Positions 56,238-64,000 of a stretch of 64,000 bases of DNA are shown in pieces (position 1 is the stretch's first letter; the number at the start of each line of letters is the position of its first letter). The notes beneath the pieces are model-generated. The model made no database searches and was not told the DNA's origin. It saw only the letters and a list, made by a program, of their open reading frames with translations. The DNA comes from a virus. Where the stretch lies: positions 1 to 64,000 of IMG/VR virus record IMGVR_UViG_3300038463_000277. One strand, written 5' to 3'. A program made the position numbers and the translations under genes.

Positions 56238-58057
56238 TGTGTGGGCATCACCGTCAATCCGGGGTCTCGTATCCTCGCCTTTGCCAGATTTGCAGTCGGA
56301 ATATCGTGGGGCCGTCCATCGGATGCGGTGATTCGCGTGTACCCAGCGGCGGGCGGTTGCGTAATGACCGGCGGCGCGGCAGCGGGCGGCCCGCCTCCGG
56401 CAGCCTGTTTAGCTTTCGGCTGCGATTTGTTGATTGCGGCTTGTTCCTGCTGATTCAGCATGGTCATCTTCGACTGCGCGAGCGACTGATATTTATCGAG
56501 CGCCGAGAGCATGGTTTCTGCGTTCGCGTTGTCCGGCAAGGTCGCGCCGTTCTCTTTGATTTCGGTGTCGGTCATGTGGCTCGCGGCCAACATCTTCGTA
56601 ATTTCATGGGTGTACGCGCCAGCGACGACCTTGAAATCGTTAAGGTCTTTCGAGCCGAATTCCGCCTCGAATCTATTGCGCAGGCTGTTGATCGTGCGCT
56701 CGTCGCCATTGTCCAAAGCCGTGACAACCTGCTTCAAGAGTTCGGCGTGTTGAATCGCGGTCGTGAATGCAACCTTCTGGTCGCCGATGTTGCTCGGCAC
56801 TTCCGCGCCCATGGCCTTCTTCGCAACTGTCATACTTGCCGAGTTCGGTCCCGCTGCGCCAGTAGCGAGCGCCGTCGAGCCTGAGACATACTTGCTTTGT
56901 CCGGGGTTATCTGGGTCCGCGATTAAATGCGGCCCCGCGAGCGAAGCCGGGCCGTAACCTTGTCCGCCCGGACCTTTCACGGGCGTCGCCGACGAATCGC
57001 CTCGATTGACGACTACGAGACCGGCATCGGTCATCACCGGCATATTCTGGAAAACTTGCGCCCTCTCAAGGGAAGCGAGATTCGACATGCTCATCTGCTT
57101 GCCGATGAAGTCGGTTGGGATTTTATATTGCTGCGCGAGTTCGGGAGTGATCGCTACGCCTTGCGCGCTGCCCGGCACCATTTGATTCGTCTTCGTGTCG
57201 AACAATCCGACGCCGGGGACGGCCTTGTAATGCTGTGTGCCCTGCTGCGTCGCCTTCGCGTCGTTCAATCCAGCCGTGGATTGGTTCTTGTTGATGAGCG
57301 AGTCCTGCACATCCATCGCCTTTTGCGCCTGCAACCTTTGGAAAGCCATTTGGTTCGGCAAGTACGCAAGCGCCGCGCGCTGCGTTTGTAGGTTCATCTG
57401 GTGCTGCTGCATCGCCTGATTTTGCGCTTGCTGCTGATCTTGCGCCTGCTGCGCCATGGCGAAGCCCTGACCGAAGTTGTGACCCTGTGACCCTTCGGCT
57501 GCGCCTGTCCCCGCGATGCGGAGCAAGGTGAAGAGCTTGCCGAGCTTCGAGAGTCCCGCGCCCGCCGCGCTCGGTAGTCCTGTGTTCGGATCGGTCGAGG
57601 CTTGCCCGTAGCCCGGCGTAACAAGTTTTGGAGCCCCTGCGACGGCGGGCATACTCGCGTCGAGACTGCCATTCGGCGCGGTCGTTTGGTTTGGGTTTTC
57701 CGGCGTCGGCAACGCTGGCACGGTGAGCGGTTGCGACATGACCGGCGCTTGCGCTTGCTGACTCGGCGGCCCGGCAGCGACCGCTCCGGGCGGCGCGTCG
57801 GCGGGTGTCTGCGGCGGAACGGATACGTCCGGTTGCGGCGTGACGTTGGTCACCGCAGGCGGGTTGATGGTCATGGGCGCACCTTCTGCCGCGCCTTGGC
57901 GCTGATCTAGCAGAGTGTTCGCAGTCGCAATCGCGTCGCCCTTTTTCATGTACTTGATGTTTTTGGGCGGGGGCGGAGTTCCGCCCGCGAGGTCTTGCGC
58001 GGTCAGCGGCGGCGTGTAATCAACGCCGGTTTGCGTGAGTGTCGGCCATCCTGACAT
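56234..58057 (-). CDS. Gln/Ala-rich internal virion protein
   Basis: 607 residues. Pro-rich N-terminus, Gln-rich coiled-coil (AQQAQDQQQAQNQAMQQHQ), then a helical domain (IGDQKVAFTTAIQHAELLKQVVTALDNGDERTINSLRNRFEAEFG) and a Pro-rich tail ending in YTRITASDGRPHDIP. Typical of internal (ejection) proteins of podovirus-like virions. Function in DNA ejection is inferred. Confidence 0.6.
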   Translation of the reverse strand: MSGWPTLTQTGVDYTPPLTAQDLAGGTPPPPKNIKYMKKGDAIATANTLLDQRQGAAEGAPMTINPPAVTNVTPQPDVSVPPQTPADAPPGAVAAGPPSQQAQAPVMSQPLTVPALPTPENPNQTTAPNGSLDASMPAVAGAPKLVTPGYGQASTDPNTGLPSAAGAGLSKLGKLFTLLRIAGTGAAEGSQGHNFGQGFAMAQQAQDQQQAQNQAMQQHQMNLQTQRAALAYLPNQMAFQRLQAQKAMDVQDSLINKNQSTAGLNDAKATQQGTQHYKAVPGVGLFDTKTNQMVPGSAQGVAITPELAQQYKIPTDFIGKQMSMSNLASLERAQVFQNMPVMTDAGLVVVNRGDSSATPVKGPGGQGYGPASLAGPHLIADPDNPGQSKYVSGSTALATGAAGPNSASMTVAKKAMGAEVPSNIGDQKVAFTTAIQHAELLKQVVTALDNGDERTINSLRNRFEAEFGSKDLNDFKVVAGAYTHEITKMLAASHMTDTEIKENGATLPDNANAETMLSALDKYQSLAQSKMTMLNQQEQAAINKSQPKAKQAAGGGPPAAAPPVITQPPAAGYTRITASDGRPHDIPTANLAKARIRDPGLTVMPTH

Positions 58058-58060
58058 ATG

Positions 58061-58543
58061 TCACCTTCCGTAAAAAGCGTTGCCGGGTCCGCCCGTGTCG
58101 CCCATGCTCCCGGTCGTTAACCCTGTCACGTTCCCGTTCGCGTCCTTTTGCACGGCATAGCCGGGCATCCGAGGGGGTTGCGCCATTTGTGCTTGCTGCA
58201 CGGGCGGCGGAACATATTGCATCGGCGGCAGGGTGAACTGCGGAGCCGGGCCACCTTGCCTTGGTTGAAGTGATTTCGCGAGTCCACTCGACGGCGCTGT
58301 TCCAGTTCCCGCCCCACTGAGAGCTTTCATTAGGTTCGGGTGATTCTGCGCGAAGTTTTTATTTGGCGCTAAGCCCGCTTGCAGAGGCATAGTCGCTGCC
58401 GGACCCATCTGCGTCGGCGGCATGGCCGGTGCTGGTCCCGCCGCGCCCGGCAATGGCATCGGCGGCGCTGCGCCCATCTGTGTCGGCGGCATGTTTGGTG
58501 CCGGTCCTGCTCCTCCACCACTACCCGCGCCCGTTGCTCCCAT
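58061..58543 (-). CDS. Pro/Gly/Met-rich virion-type protein
   Basis: 160 residues with two copies of MPPTQMGxAPP/MPPTQMGPAA and a Pro/Gln centre. No domain. Between internal virion genes, so likely a minor virion or linker protein. Confidence 0.5.
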   Translation of the reverse strand: MGATGAGSGGGAGPAPNMPPTQMGAAPPMPLPGAAGPAPAMPPTQMGPAATMPLQAGLAPNKNFAQNHPNLMKALSGAGTGTAPSSGLAKSLQPRQGGPAPQFTLPPMQYVPPPVQQAQMAQPPRMPGYAVQKDANGNVTGLTTGSMGDTGGPGNAFYGR

Positions 58544-58564
58544 ATAAAACCTCCGTTGAACTTG

Positions 58565-59140
58565 TTACTTCCCTGCGTAGGCCGCGCCAACCTGACCCGC
58601 TGCTTGGATTCCAGACTGTGCGAGCCCGCCGATAACACCCAGCGCCGTCGGCTTCTGAGGTCCGCTGATAATCGACTGGTTTGCGTTGCCCTGCATCCCG
58701 CCGTAACCCATGGCCTGCTGACCGGCGATCTGCTGTTGTCCCTGCACTCCAGCCGCGCCCTGATTTTTTGCCATCTGTTGCGCCATCATGTTTTGCGTCA
58801 TCGAGGCGTCGAAGGAATTCGCTTGCTGCGCGCCGAGGTTCGAGGTCAATGAGTCGCGATAGCCCGAGGGCATGTTCCCGTATTGCGACGTTTGCCGAAG
58901 CATCTGCGCGCGCGCTGGGGCATAGGCTTGCGCGTTCGCACCCGCGCTGTAGTCGGTGAGGGAGTTATAGAACGGCAAGCCCTGCTTCATCTGATTGTTG
59001 TAAAAGCCGGTGGCCCCGGTTTGATCGGCGTTCTGCTGGCCTTGCTGCTGGATCATCTGCGAATTCGCATTGCCCGCGAGACCCTGCTGCCCGCTGATTG
59101 AGCTATTCAACTGCCCCGCTGATACTCCTCCACCGCCCAT
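58565..59140 (-). CDS. Gln-rich helical virion protein
   Basis: 191 residues, very rich in Gln, Asn, Gly, Ala; helical (ARAQMLRQTSQYGNMPSGYRDSLTSNLGAQQANSFD) with a Gly-rich C-terminal hydrophobic end (GVIGGLAQSGIQAAGQVGAAYA). Likely an internal ejection protein that may form a membrane channel; inference. Confidence 0.55.
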   Translation of the reverse strand: MGGGGVSAGQLNSSISGQQGLAGNANSQMIQQQGQQNADQTGATGFYNNQMKQGLPFYNSLTDYSAGANAQAYAPARAQMLRQTSQYGNMPSGYRDSLTSNLGAQQANSFDASMTQNMMAQQMAKNQGAAGVQGQQQIAGQQAMGYGGMQGNANQSIISGPQKPTALGVIGGLAQSGIQAAGQVGAAYAGK

Positions 59141-59149
59141 AAATCCCCC

Positions 59150-59590
59150 TTACTTAATTTCGTAGGTGTAACGGTCTGCGGGCTTCATGCCGAAGGCTGT
59201 CATCCAATCGAGATAGTTAGGACATCGCTCCTCGGGAGCTTCGTCCTTCGCGATGTGAACGAGCACTTGCGCGCCTCGGTAACCCTGATCGTGTAAGTAG
59301 TCGGAAGCTCTATCGACGAGCTTCTTAGTCGCCGCGTTGTCGGTGAAGCGGCAGACGGGAAAGTCGGGGCGCAACACTAAGCAAAGCAACCCGAGCCCGC
59401 GCACCGGCTTGCCTGCCTCATCCACTTCGCAGGCGAACCATGCGTTCTTGTAGTCGAGGAAATTGATTGGCTTCGGACTCGTGACGTGCTTGTCGGCGTA
59501 GTCGGCAGCCAACTGAAACAGCGCGTCATCCACGGGGACAAGCGCCCCGCCAACCGCTTTCCACATAAGTTGAAAAACGTGAACCTTCAT
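59150..59590 (-). CDS. GNAT-like or unknown alpha/beta protein among virion genes
   Basis: 146 residues from ATG 59590. The centre (CEVDEAGKPVRGLGLLCLVLRPDFPVC) and later VLVHIAKDEAPE resemble acetyltransferase strand order, ending in WMTAFGMKPADRYTYEIK (a GNAT C-terminal motif type). Similar GNAT-like proteins occur among tail genes of some podoviruses. Not proven. Confidence 0.45.
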   Translation of the reverse strand: MKVHVFQLMWKAVGGALVPVDDALFQLAADYADKHVTSPKPINFLDYKNAWFACEVDEAGKPVRGLGLLCLVLRPDFPVCRFTDNAATKKLVDRASDYLHDQGYRGAQVLVHIAKDEAPEERCPNYLDWMTAFGMKPADRYTYEIK

Positions 59591-60078
59591 TGCTGACGCA
59601 CTCCGCTCGGCGGCCCGCTCTGTGTCTTGTCGAGCCCGCCAGAAAATACATTCGTCCAATCGGTCGGCGGCGTCGGGTTCGGCCCCGGCGCGGTCGTATC
59701 CGGCAAGGGCTGCGCTTGAATGTGAACGCGCGGGCCTTCGCGAAATCCGTTAATGGTGCTGACAAAGAGGTTGGTGACGGGCGGCGTTGCTCCGCTTGAT
59801 AGCGGGATGAAGAGCTGCCGCGTGCCACGGTCGCGAATCTGCGCGTGCAAGTTGCTCTCTGTGCCGAGATAGACGCGGTAGCCGGTGACGTTCTCGGAAT
59901 TGACGGGCAACTTCCAAGTCAGAAGCGTGCCGCCTGCGCCCGGCTGTACCTGCGCATCGCGCGCCATAAGTGGCAGCTTCGAAGTGCCATGGGTGCGCAC
60001 CTTGTTGACCGCTTGGTTCCGCTGTTGCAGCATCGCCGTGCGGTTCGAGCCGAGCTGCGGGCCGATGGAGCTTTTCAT
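59587..60078 (-). CDS. Fibronectin type III-like protein
   Basis: 163 residues from ATG 60078. Residues 50-135: GGTLLTWKLPVNSENVTGYRVYLGTESN, then RQLFIPL and TINGFREGPRV fit an Fn3 fold, common in phage tail surface proteins. Helical start (LQQRNQAVNKVRTH). Likely a tail accessory protein. Confidence 0.65.
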   Translation of the reverse strand: MKSSIGPQLGSNRTAMLQQRNQAVNKVRTHGTSKLPLMARDAQVQPGAGGTLLTWKLPVNSENVTGYRVYLGTESNLHAQIRDRGTRQLFIPLSSGATPPVTNLFVSTINGFREGPRVHIQAQPLPDTTAPGPNPTPPTDWTNVFSGGLDKTQSGPPSGVRQQ

Positions 60079-63000
60079 CTTCCCCTCGAATCGCCCATGA
60101 CCGGCGTGACCATGAGAATGCGGCCATACGTCTCGACCGGGATGTGAGGCGGCACATTGTTCGCCGTCGGGTGTGTCGGATCGGGCGCGTCGGCAGCGTG
60201 CGATAAGAGCCGAATCCAGAGATACACATGCGTCATCTCGGGGTTCTGTACGTCGGCCATGTAATGCGAATCCTGTTCCTCGCCGGGCACGGGTCGCACT
60301 TGGTCGGTGAGGTCTGTCCACTGCGTCGGGTCAAAGGGCGAGTTAAGATTTGCCGCGATGAAGAACTGCACCGTGCCGTCGCCGTACCAGTCGATGAGCT
60401 TGAGCGCGGAGTTTTCGGAGCCGATGTAGGTCAGGGCCACGGCGTCGGCAGTGAAGGCTGTCCCCGCATCGTCTCCGCCGAGATAGAGCTGATAGAGGTT
60501 GCCATCGCTTGCGCCTACCCAAACACGGCCATGCCCGAGCGCATCGCGCAAAAAGAACTGTGTGTACTCGGCGGCGAGCGGCCCGAGGAAATTCTCTTGA
60601 TAAGCCTGCCCGTAGGGGCTGCGCGCGACTGAGGTGTAAGTCGTCTGATCGCGCAAGTTGAAATCGTGGATGACGGTGAAGGGGTTGCCGCTCGCATCCC
60701 TGCACTTGATGCGGAGAATTTCAATCTGCCGTTCCGTCTCGCGGAAGTAGGTCACTTCCGTGTCTTGAATGTAGGCGTCGCCGATCTGCGCGAGAAGCGC
60801 CGCTTCGTACTCACCCGAGATAGGCACGGGGCCGTTGCCGCTCGGCAACATGGTGCAAAGCTGCTTGTCATGCGAGACCCAATACGGCAAGCCGTTCCAT
60901 CCCTGATCGAAGGAATGAGGCCCGGCGATGCCGACGTTATAAGGTCCGTTCCATGCGGTCTCGCCTGAGAGTTCGGAGAGCTGGCCACAATCGTTCTTGG
61001 TGTAAACCCATGACTCTTGCATGTAGCCAAAGCCCGCGATAATGCTCGCGGCGGTTGGGAAAGTTTCGACTAAGCGCGGGGGCCATGCCTGCGCCGGGTC
61101 GCCCATGAAAATGCCGGTTGTCGCATCCAGCTCTGAGCCTGAGCGATAGCAGAACGGCTCATTGAGGATCGCGCCGCACATGCGATCACCCTCGCGCCAG
61201 AACGAAATGAAGGGCGGCGGGATGTCGTTCTCAAACGGCAGTTCGGCGTTGCCGTCGATTTGGCTTTCGGTGATCGTGATCGTGGTCGTACCATTCGGGA
61301 CTGTGATCCAGTTCCCGCCTGAGTCCATGACCGCATAAGGCACTTCGCCTCCGTCGCCCGTGCGTCCAATCAAGAGCACCCATTCCGAATCGACTAGCGA
61401 GAGGTCGGGCAAGTCGTCGATGACGGCGTTACATGCGGCAGTCGAGAAAAGCCGGTTGCCGATAGCGATGCGGTTGCCGATGTGTTGCCCGCCGACGGGG
61501 TTATAAACCGAGGCATAGAACTGAAAGCCGGGCTGTGTGCCTCCGACGGAAGAGCCGGGGATGCCTTGCTGAATGAAGCCCTCGCCGCCGCTCAAGTCGG
61601 GCCACATATTTTCTAGCGGGATGACGGAGTAAGCGGGCGTGAGAATCGTTGCGGTTGTGACTGCGCTCGCGACCCAATAGAGCGGCTGCACATAGCCATC
61701 GAAGCCGACATACAAGCTCGCCTGATTCAGCGCGGTGTTAAAGGTGAAATTGTTCGCGTCGATGACGGTCACGGCGAACGGCCCGGCAGAGGCGAAGGGC
61801 GGAACCGTGTCGCTGATCTGCTGCACGAGCAGGCAGATAATATCGCCGGTTGCGAGGCCGTGCGCCGTCGCTTCCATTTGAACTTGGTAGTTGTAGGGCG
61901 CGGTCGTCGCGAGTACGGGGCCGAAGAGTGGCGGGGCGAGACCATCGCCAATCGGGCCGCCGCCTTCCGCGCCGGTCGAGGGGCCGGGAGCAGGCGTCGG
62001 GGGAATATCTTGCCCGTTGCACTGCAAAGCCATCCGGCTTTGGTCTTTCCAGTTGAACCAGTTAATCTCTCCCGTGATGACGCCAGCAACCGCGACGTTT
62101 ATGACGAGCGTGTCAACCGTTGCGCCCGCATTGTTAGTGCCTGCCATGAGCGGGTAGCCGGTCTTCGCGGCGAGAACGCCCGCGTTGATGGGCTCGGTTT
62201 TGTTCTGCACTACCACACCCTCGACTAAGGTCGCCTTAGTCGGGTCGAAAGCGACCATCATGCCGTCGTCGTGGATGAGCGAGAAGGTGTATTGCCCGGC
62301 GATGGGGAAATTCATGTTGAAGGTAATCGCCGCTTGCCATGGCCCCGGCCCCTTGCCGGTATCGACGGTGCCAGTGATGGCACCCGAGGGGCCGATGGTA
62401 TTCATCTTCATCGTGCCGGAAGCTGCGCCGATCCAACTGAGTGAGGGCGGTGTGGGAAGCGAGAAGTCTGCGGCGCGCGCGGGGTAGGCGATGTTAAAGC
62501 CGCCACTGCCGAGTCCCCAATTCCAGCCATACGAGGCGAGTGAGCCGGGGACGATGCTCGGCTCGGTGACGTTGAAGCCGATAGCGCCGCCTAAGACGGG
62601 AATCGCGTCAGTCGCGCCCGGCAGAGTGACGCCAAAGATTTTGACCACGTTCGCGCTCGGACTCACCGGCAGCCCGGTAATGGCGAGATGTGGGAAGGCC
62701 GAGAGCGCGCCCTCGCCTGCGGGGATTGTGGCGATGGGCGTTGGCCCGGTCATGAGTTCGTTCGTATCGAGGTCGAAGAAGCCCATGTACACGAGCCGGT
62801 CGTAGGGCGCGATATTCCAGCCGCCATCTGTGCCGGTGAGGCTATTGAGCACGGCCTCGGCTTGAATCGTCGTGATACCGGAGAGGCCGGGCGTGACCGA
62901 AGTCCCGAGCACTTGCGCGGCGGTCAGCTCCGGCAATCCGATGTCACGGAAGACAATGCCATCGAAAAACTTGTAGTCCGTGCCGTTGTGCATGTAGATA

Positions 63001-63983
63001 AAGCCGAGCTTGCCGAGCGCGTAGCTCCAGCGTTTCGAGGACGCGATAGCCGCGCCGCGAATGCCGGGCGAAGTAACGCCGAGCGTCGTCAGGTTCAAGA
63101 GCTTCGGTGTGGTGCCCTGCCAGAACAACAAACACTCGGTTCCGTTCGGGAAGGGCGGAGCGCCGAGGAAAACGTTGGCCGTCTTGAAGCCAGCGAGCAC
63201 CGTGCCGCCGCCGATGCCGCCGTAAACAGTGATGCTCCACGTTGGATTGAGCGATGCGCCGCTCGCTGCGATCAGGTAAGACGCGACTGCGGTGACGCCG
63301 TTGCCGCCGCCGACCCCATGGTCAATGCGCAGCGGTACGGAAAAGCCACTGTCAATTGTGATCGAAGCCGAGCCCGAAAGATTTGTGTTTCCCTCCGACG
63401 CCGCGATGACAATATCGTTCACCGACGGGACAATCGCGCCCGCCTGCCACGTTCCCGTATTCGCGATGTCGCCGTTTTGCAGATCGAAGATGCCCGCGCC
63501 CGTGTTCCCAAAGGCGTACACGATGGCCGCGTAAGGATCGGCAATGGTGAATTGGTGCCCCGCGCCGACCGTCGGCGCATAGCAGTAAGCAATCTTCACA
63601 AAGCCGGTGCCGCCGTTGCCGTACCCCGGCAAGTACGCCCAACCGTTGCTCTCGTTATCGGCGATGGTTGGCAAGTCGGGTTGACTTGCGCCGCATCCCA
63701 TCACGGCGATGAGCAACTGCGCGCCCGTGGTGTTGAGCGTGAGGGGCGCGGCCTGTGTGACGACTCCGCTCGCGATGAGGCTCGGCACTAAAAGATTGGT
63801 GACCGCGATAGTCCAGTTGTCGGCCTGCACGGTGAGGTAGGTCTGCCGCACATACTGGTTTTCGTTCCCCGGCCCGATGCCGAAGTAAATGCGCCATGCC
63901 GCCGCGTCCAAGTCCTGCGGAAGATTCGAGACGGTAAAGCCGTGCGTCGCGTCTACGACGATAGGCCCGTACTCGACTGACAT
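60075..63983 (-). CDS. Very large tail/hub protein with PA14-like part
   Basis: 1302 residues, Thr/Gly/Ala-rich beta protein. N-terminal half has jelly-roll and Ig-like strands; around 520-660 (FNMNFPIAGQYTFSLIHDDGMMVAFD, then INWFNWKDQSRMALQCNG) resembles a PA14-type carbohydrate-binding domain. The C-terminal region (GASDGNLYQLYLGGDDAGT, MTHVYLWIRLL) is propeller- or hub-like. Likely a tail shaft or receptor-binding scaffold. Start 17 bp from the right edge; next genes of the late operon follow. Confidence 0.6.
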   Translation of the reverse strand: MSVEYGPIVVDATHGFTVSNLPQDLDAAAWRIYFGIGPGNENQYVRQTYLTVQADNWTIAVTNLLVPSLIASGVVTQAAPLTLNTTGAQLLIAVMGCGASQPDLPTIADNESNGWAYLPGYGNGGTGFVKIAYCYAPTVGAGHQFTIADPYAAIVYAFGNTGAGIFDLQNGDIANTGTWQAGAIVPSVNDIVIAASEGNTNLSGSASITIDSGFSVPLRIDHGVGGGNGVTAVASYLIAASGASLNPTWSITVYGGIGGGTVLAGFKTANVFLGAPPFPNGTECLLFWQGTTPKLLNLTTLGVTSPGIRGAAIASSKRWSYALGKLGFIYMHNGTDYKFFDGIVFRDIGLPELTAAQVLGTSVTPGLSGITTIQAEAVLNSLTGTDGGWNIAPYDRLVYMGFFDLDTNELMTGPTPIATIPAGEGALSAFPHLAITGLPVSPSANVVKIFGVTLPGATDAIPVLGGAIGFNVTEPSIVPGSLASYGWNWGLGSGGFNIAYPARAADFSLPTPPSLSWIGAASGTMKMNTIGPSGAITGTVDTGKGPGPWQAAITFNMNFPIAGQYTFSLIHDDGMMVAFDPTKATLVEGVVVQNKTEPINAGVLAAKTGYPLMAGTNNAGATVDTLVINVAVAGVITGEINWFNWKDQSRMALQCNGQDIPPTPAPGPSTGAEGGGPIGDGLAPPLFGPVLATTAPYNYQVQMEATAHGLATGDIICLLVQQISDTVPPFASAGPFAVTVIDANNFTFNTALNQASLYVGFDGYVQPLYWVASAVTTATILTPAYSVIPLENMWPDLSGGEGFIQQGIPGSSVGGTQPGFQFYASVYNPVGGQHIGNRIAIGNRLFSTAACNAVIDDLPDLSLVDSEWVLLIGRTGDGGEVPYAVMDSGGNWITVPNGTTTITITESQIDGNAELPFENDIPPPFISFWREGDRMCGAILNEPFCYRSGSELDATTGIFMGDPAQAWPPRLVETFPTAASIIAGFGYMQESWVYTKNDCGQLSELSGETAWNGPYNVGIAGPHSFDQGWNGLPYWVSHDKQLCTMLPSGNGPVPISGEYEAALLAQIGDAYIQDTEVTYFRETERQIEILRIKCRDASGNPFTVIHDFNLRDQTTYTSVARSPYGQAYQENFLGPLAAEYTQFFLRDALGHGRVWVGASDGNLYQLYLGGDDAGTAFTADAVALTYIGSENSALKLIDWYGDGTVQFFIAANLNSPFDPTQWTDLTDQVRPVPGEEQDSHYMADVQNPEMTHVYLWIRLLSHAADAPDPTHPTANNVPPHIPVETYGRILMVTPVMGDSRGR

Positions 63984-64000
63984 TTCAGTGAGCGCACCCG

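Noticed and set aside
62688-63791. 367-codon plus-strand open frame
   Set aside because: Antisense to the large tail protein; Arg-rich shadow.

Overview
The window is almost entirely a GC-rich, tightly packed double-stranded DNA tailed phage (or prophage) genome. Genes overlap by ATGA, GTGA or TAATG, there is no rRNA, no CRISPR array and no housekeeping gene. The virion genes suggest a short-tailed (podovirus-like) particle: a portal, a scaffold-like protein, a major capsid protein that resembles the SU10/DUF5309 type, internal Gln-rich virion proteins and a very large tail or hub protein, but no sheath, tape-measure or tube gene. A tyrosine integrase with an attP-like site and Xre/HTH regulators indicate a temperate or formerly temperate phage. 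Exported proteins with signal peptides and a lipobox suggest a diderm host; base composition and protein style suit soil Proteobacteria or Acidobacteria, but the host cannot be proven from the sequence.

Layout. (1) 1-16.8 kb, leftward: late genes read from small terminase-like protein through the two separated halves of the large terminase, portal, scaffold, capsid, a glycosyltransferase and a collagen-like fibre that runs off the left edge; upstream of these lie exported proteins and a papain-like peptidase. (2) 17-30.8 kb, leftward: many tiny Cys-rich or unknown proteins, an MT-A70 methyltransferase broken by a frameshift, a shortened RNA ligase, a PP-loop ATPase, an M15 endolysin, a Fis-type HTH, a DnaC-like helicase loader and two related replication proteins. 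(3) 30.8-31.0 kb is a divergent control region. (4) 31-36 kb, rightward: small early genes, four of them behind near-identical promoter/operator plus 5'-UTR hairpin cassettes; then a tRNA-like element. (5) 36-45.3 kb, rightward: Cas4/AddB-like exonuclease, HNH protein, RecT annealase, Xre regulator, endonuclease, a glycoside-hydrolase-like protein, and a small HTH protein next to the convergent integrase. (6) 46.7-49.4 kb, leftward: attP-like region and another set of small zinc-type genes, one with an in-frame TGA. (7) 49.5-51.1 kb, rightward: four small genes including two winged-helix proteins. (8) 51.1-64 kb, leftward: virion proteins including a 1393-residue polyvalent protein and a 1302-residue tail protein.

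How it works together. Leftward and rightward early operons start near 30.9 kb; two more operons start from a second, closely matching promoter type (near 22.7 kb leftward and 36.0 kb rightward). Replication appears to use a winged-helix initiator whose gene carries iteron-like repeats plus a helicase loader. Recombination uses the exonuclease/RecT pair. Both ends of the window lie in leftward virion genes, so the two late blocks could be one operon cut by the choice of end points in a circular or permuted map, although the two edges do not join cleanly in frame. The most unusual points are the repeated promoter/UTR-hairpin cassette, the large terminase split by three genes, the polyvalent protein that shares a short peptide motif with a small early protein, several structured intergenic RNAs, and a cluster of interrupted genes.
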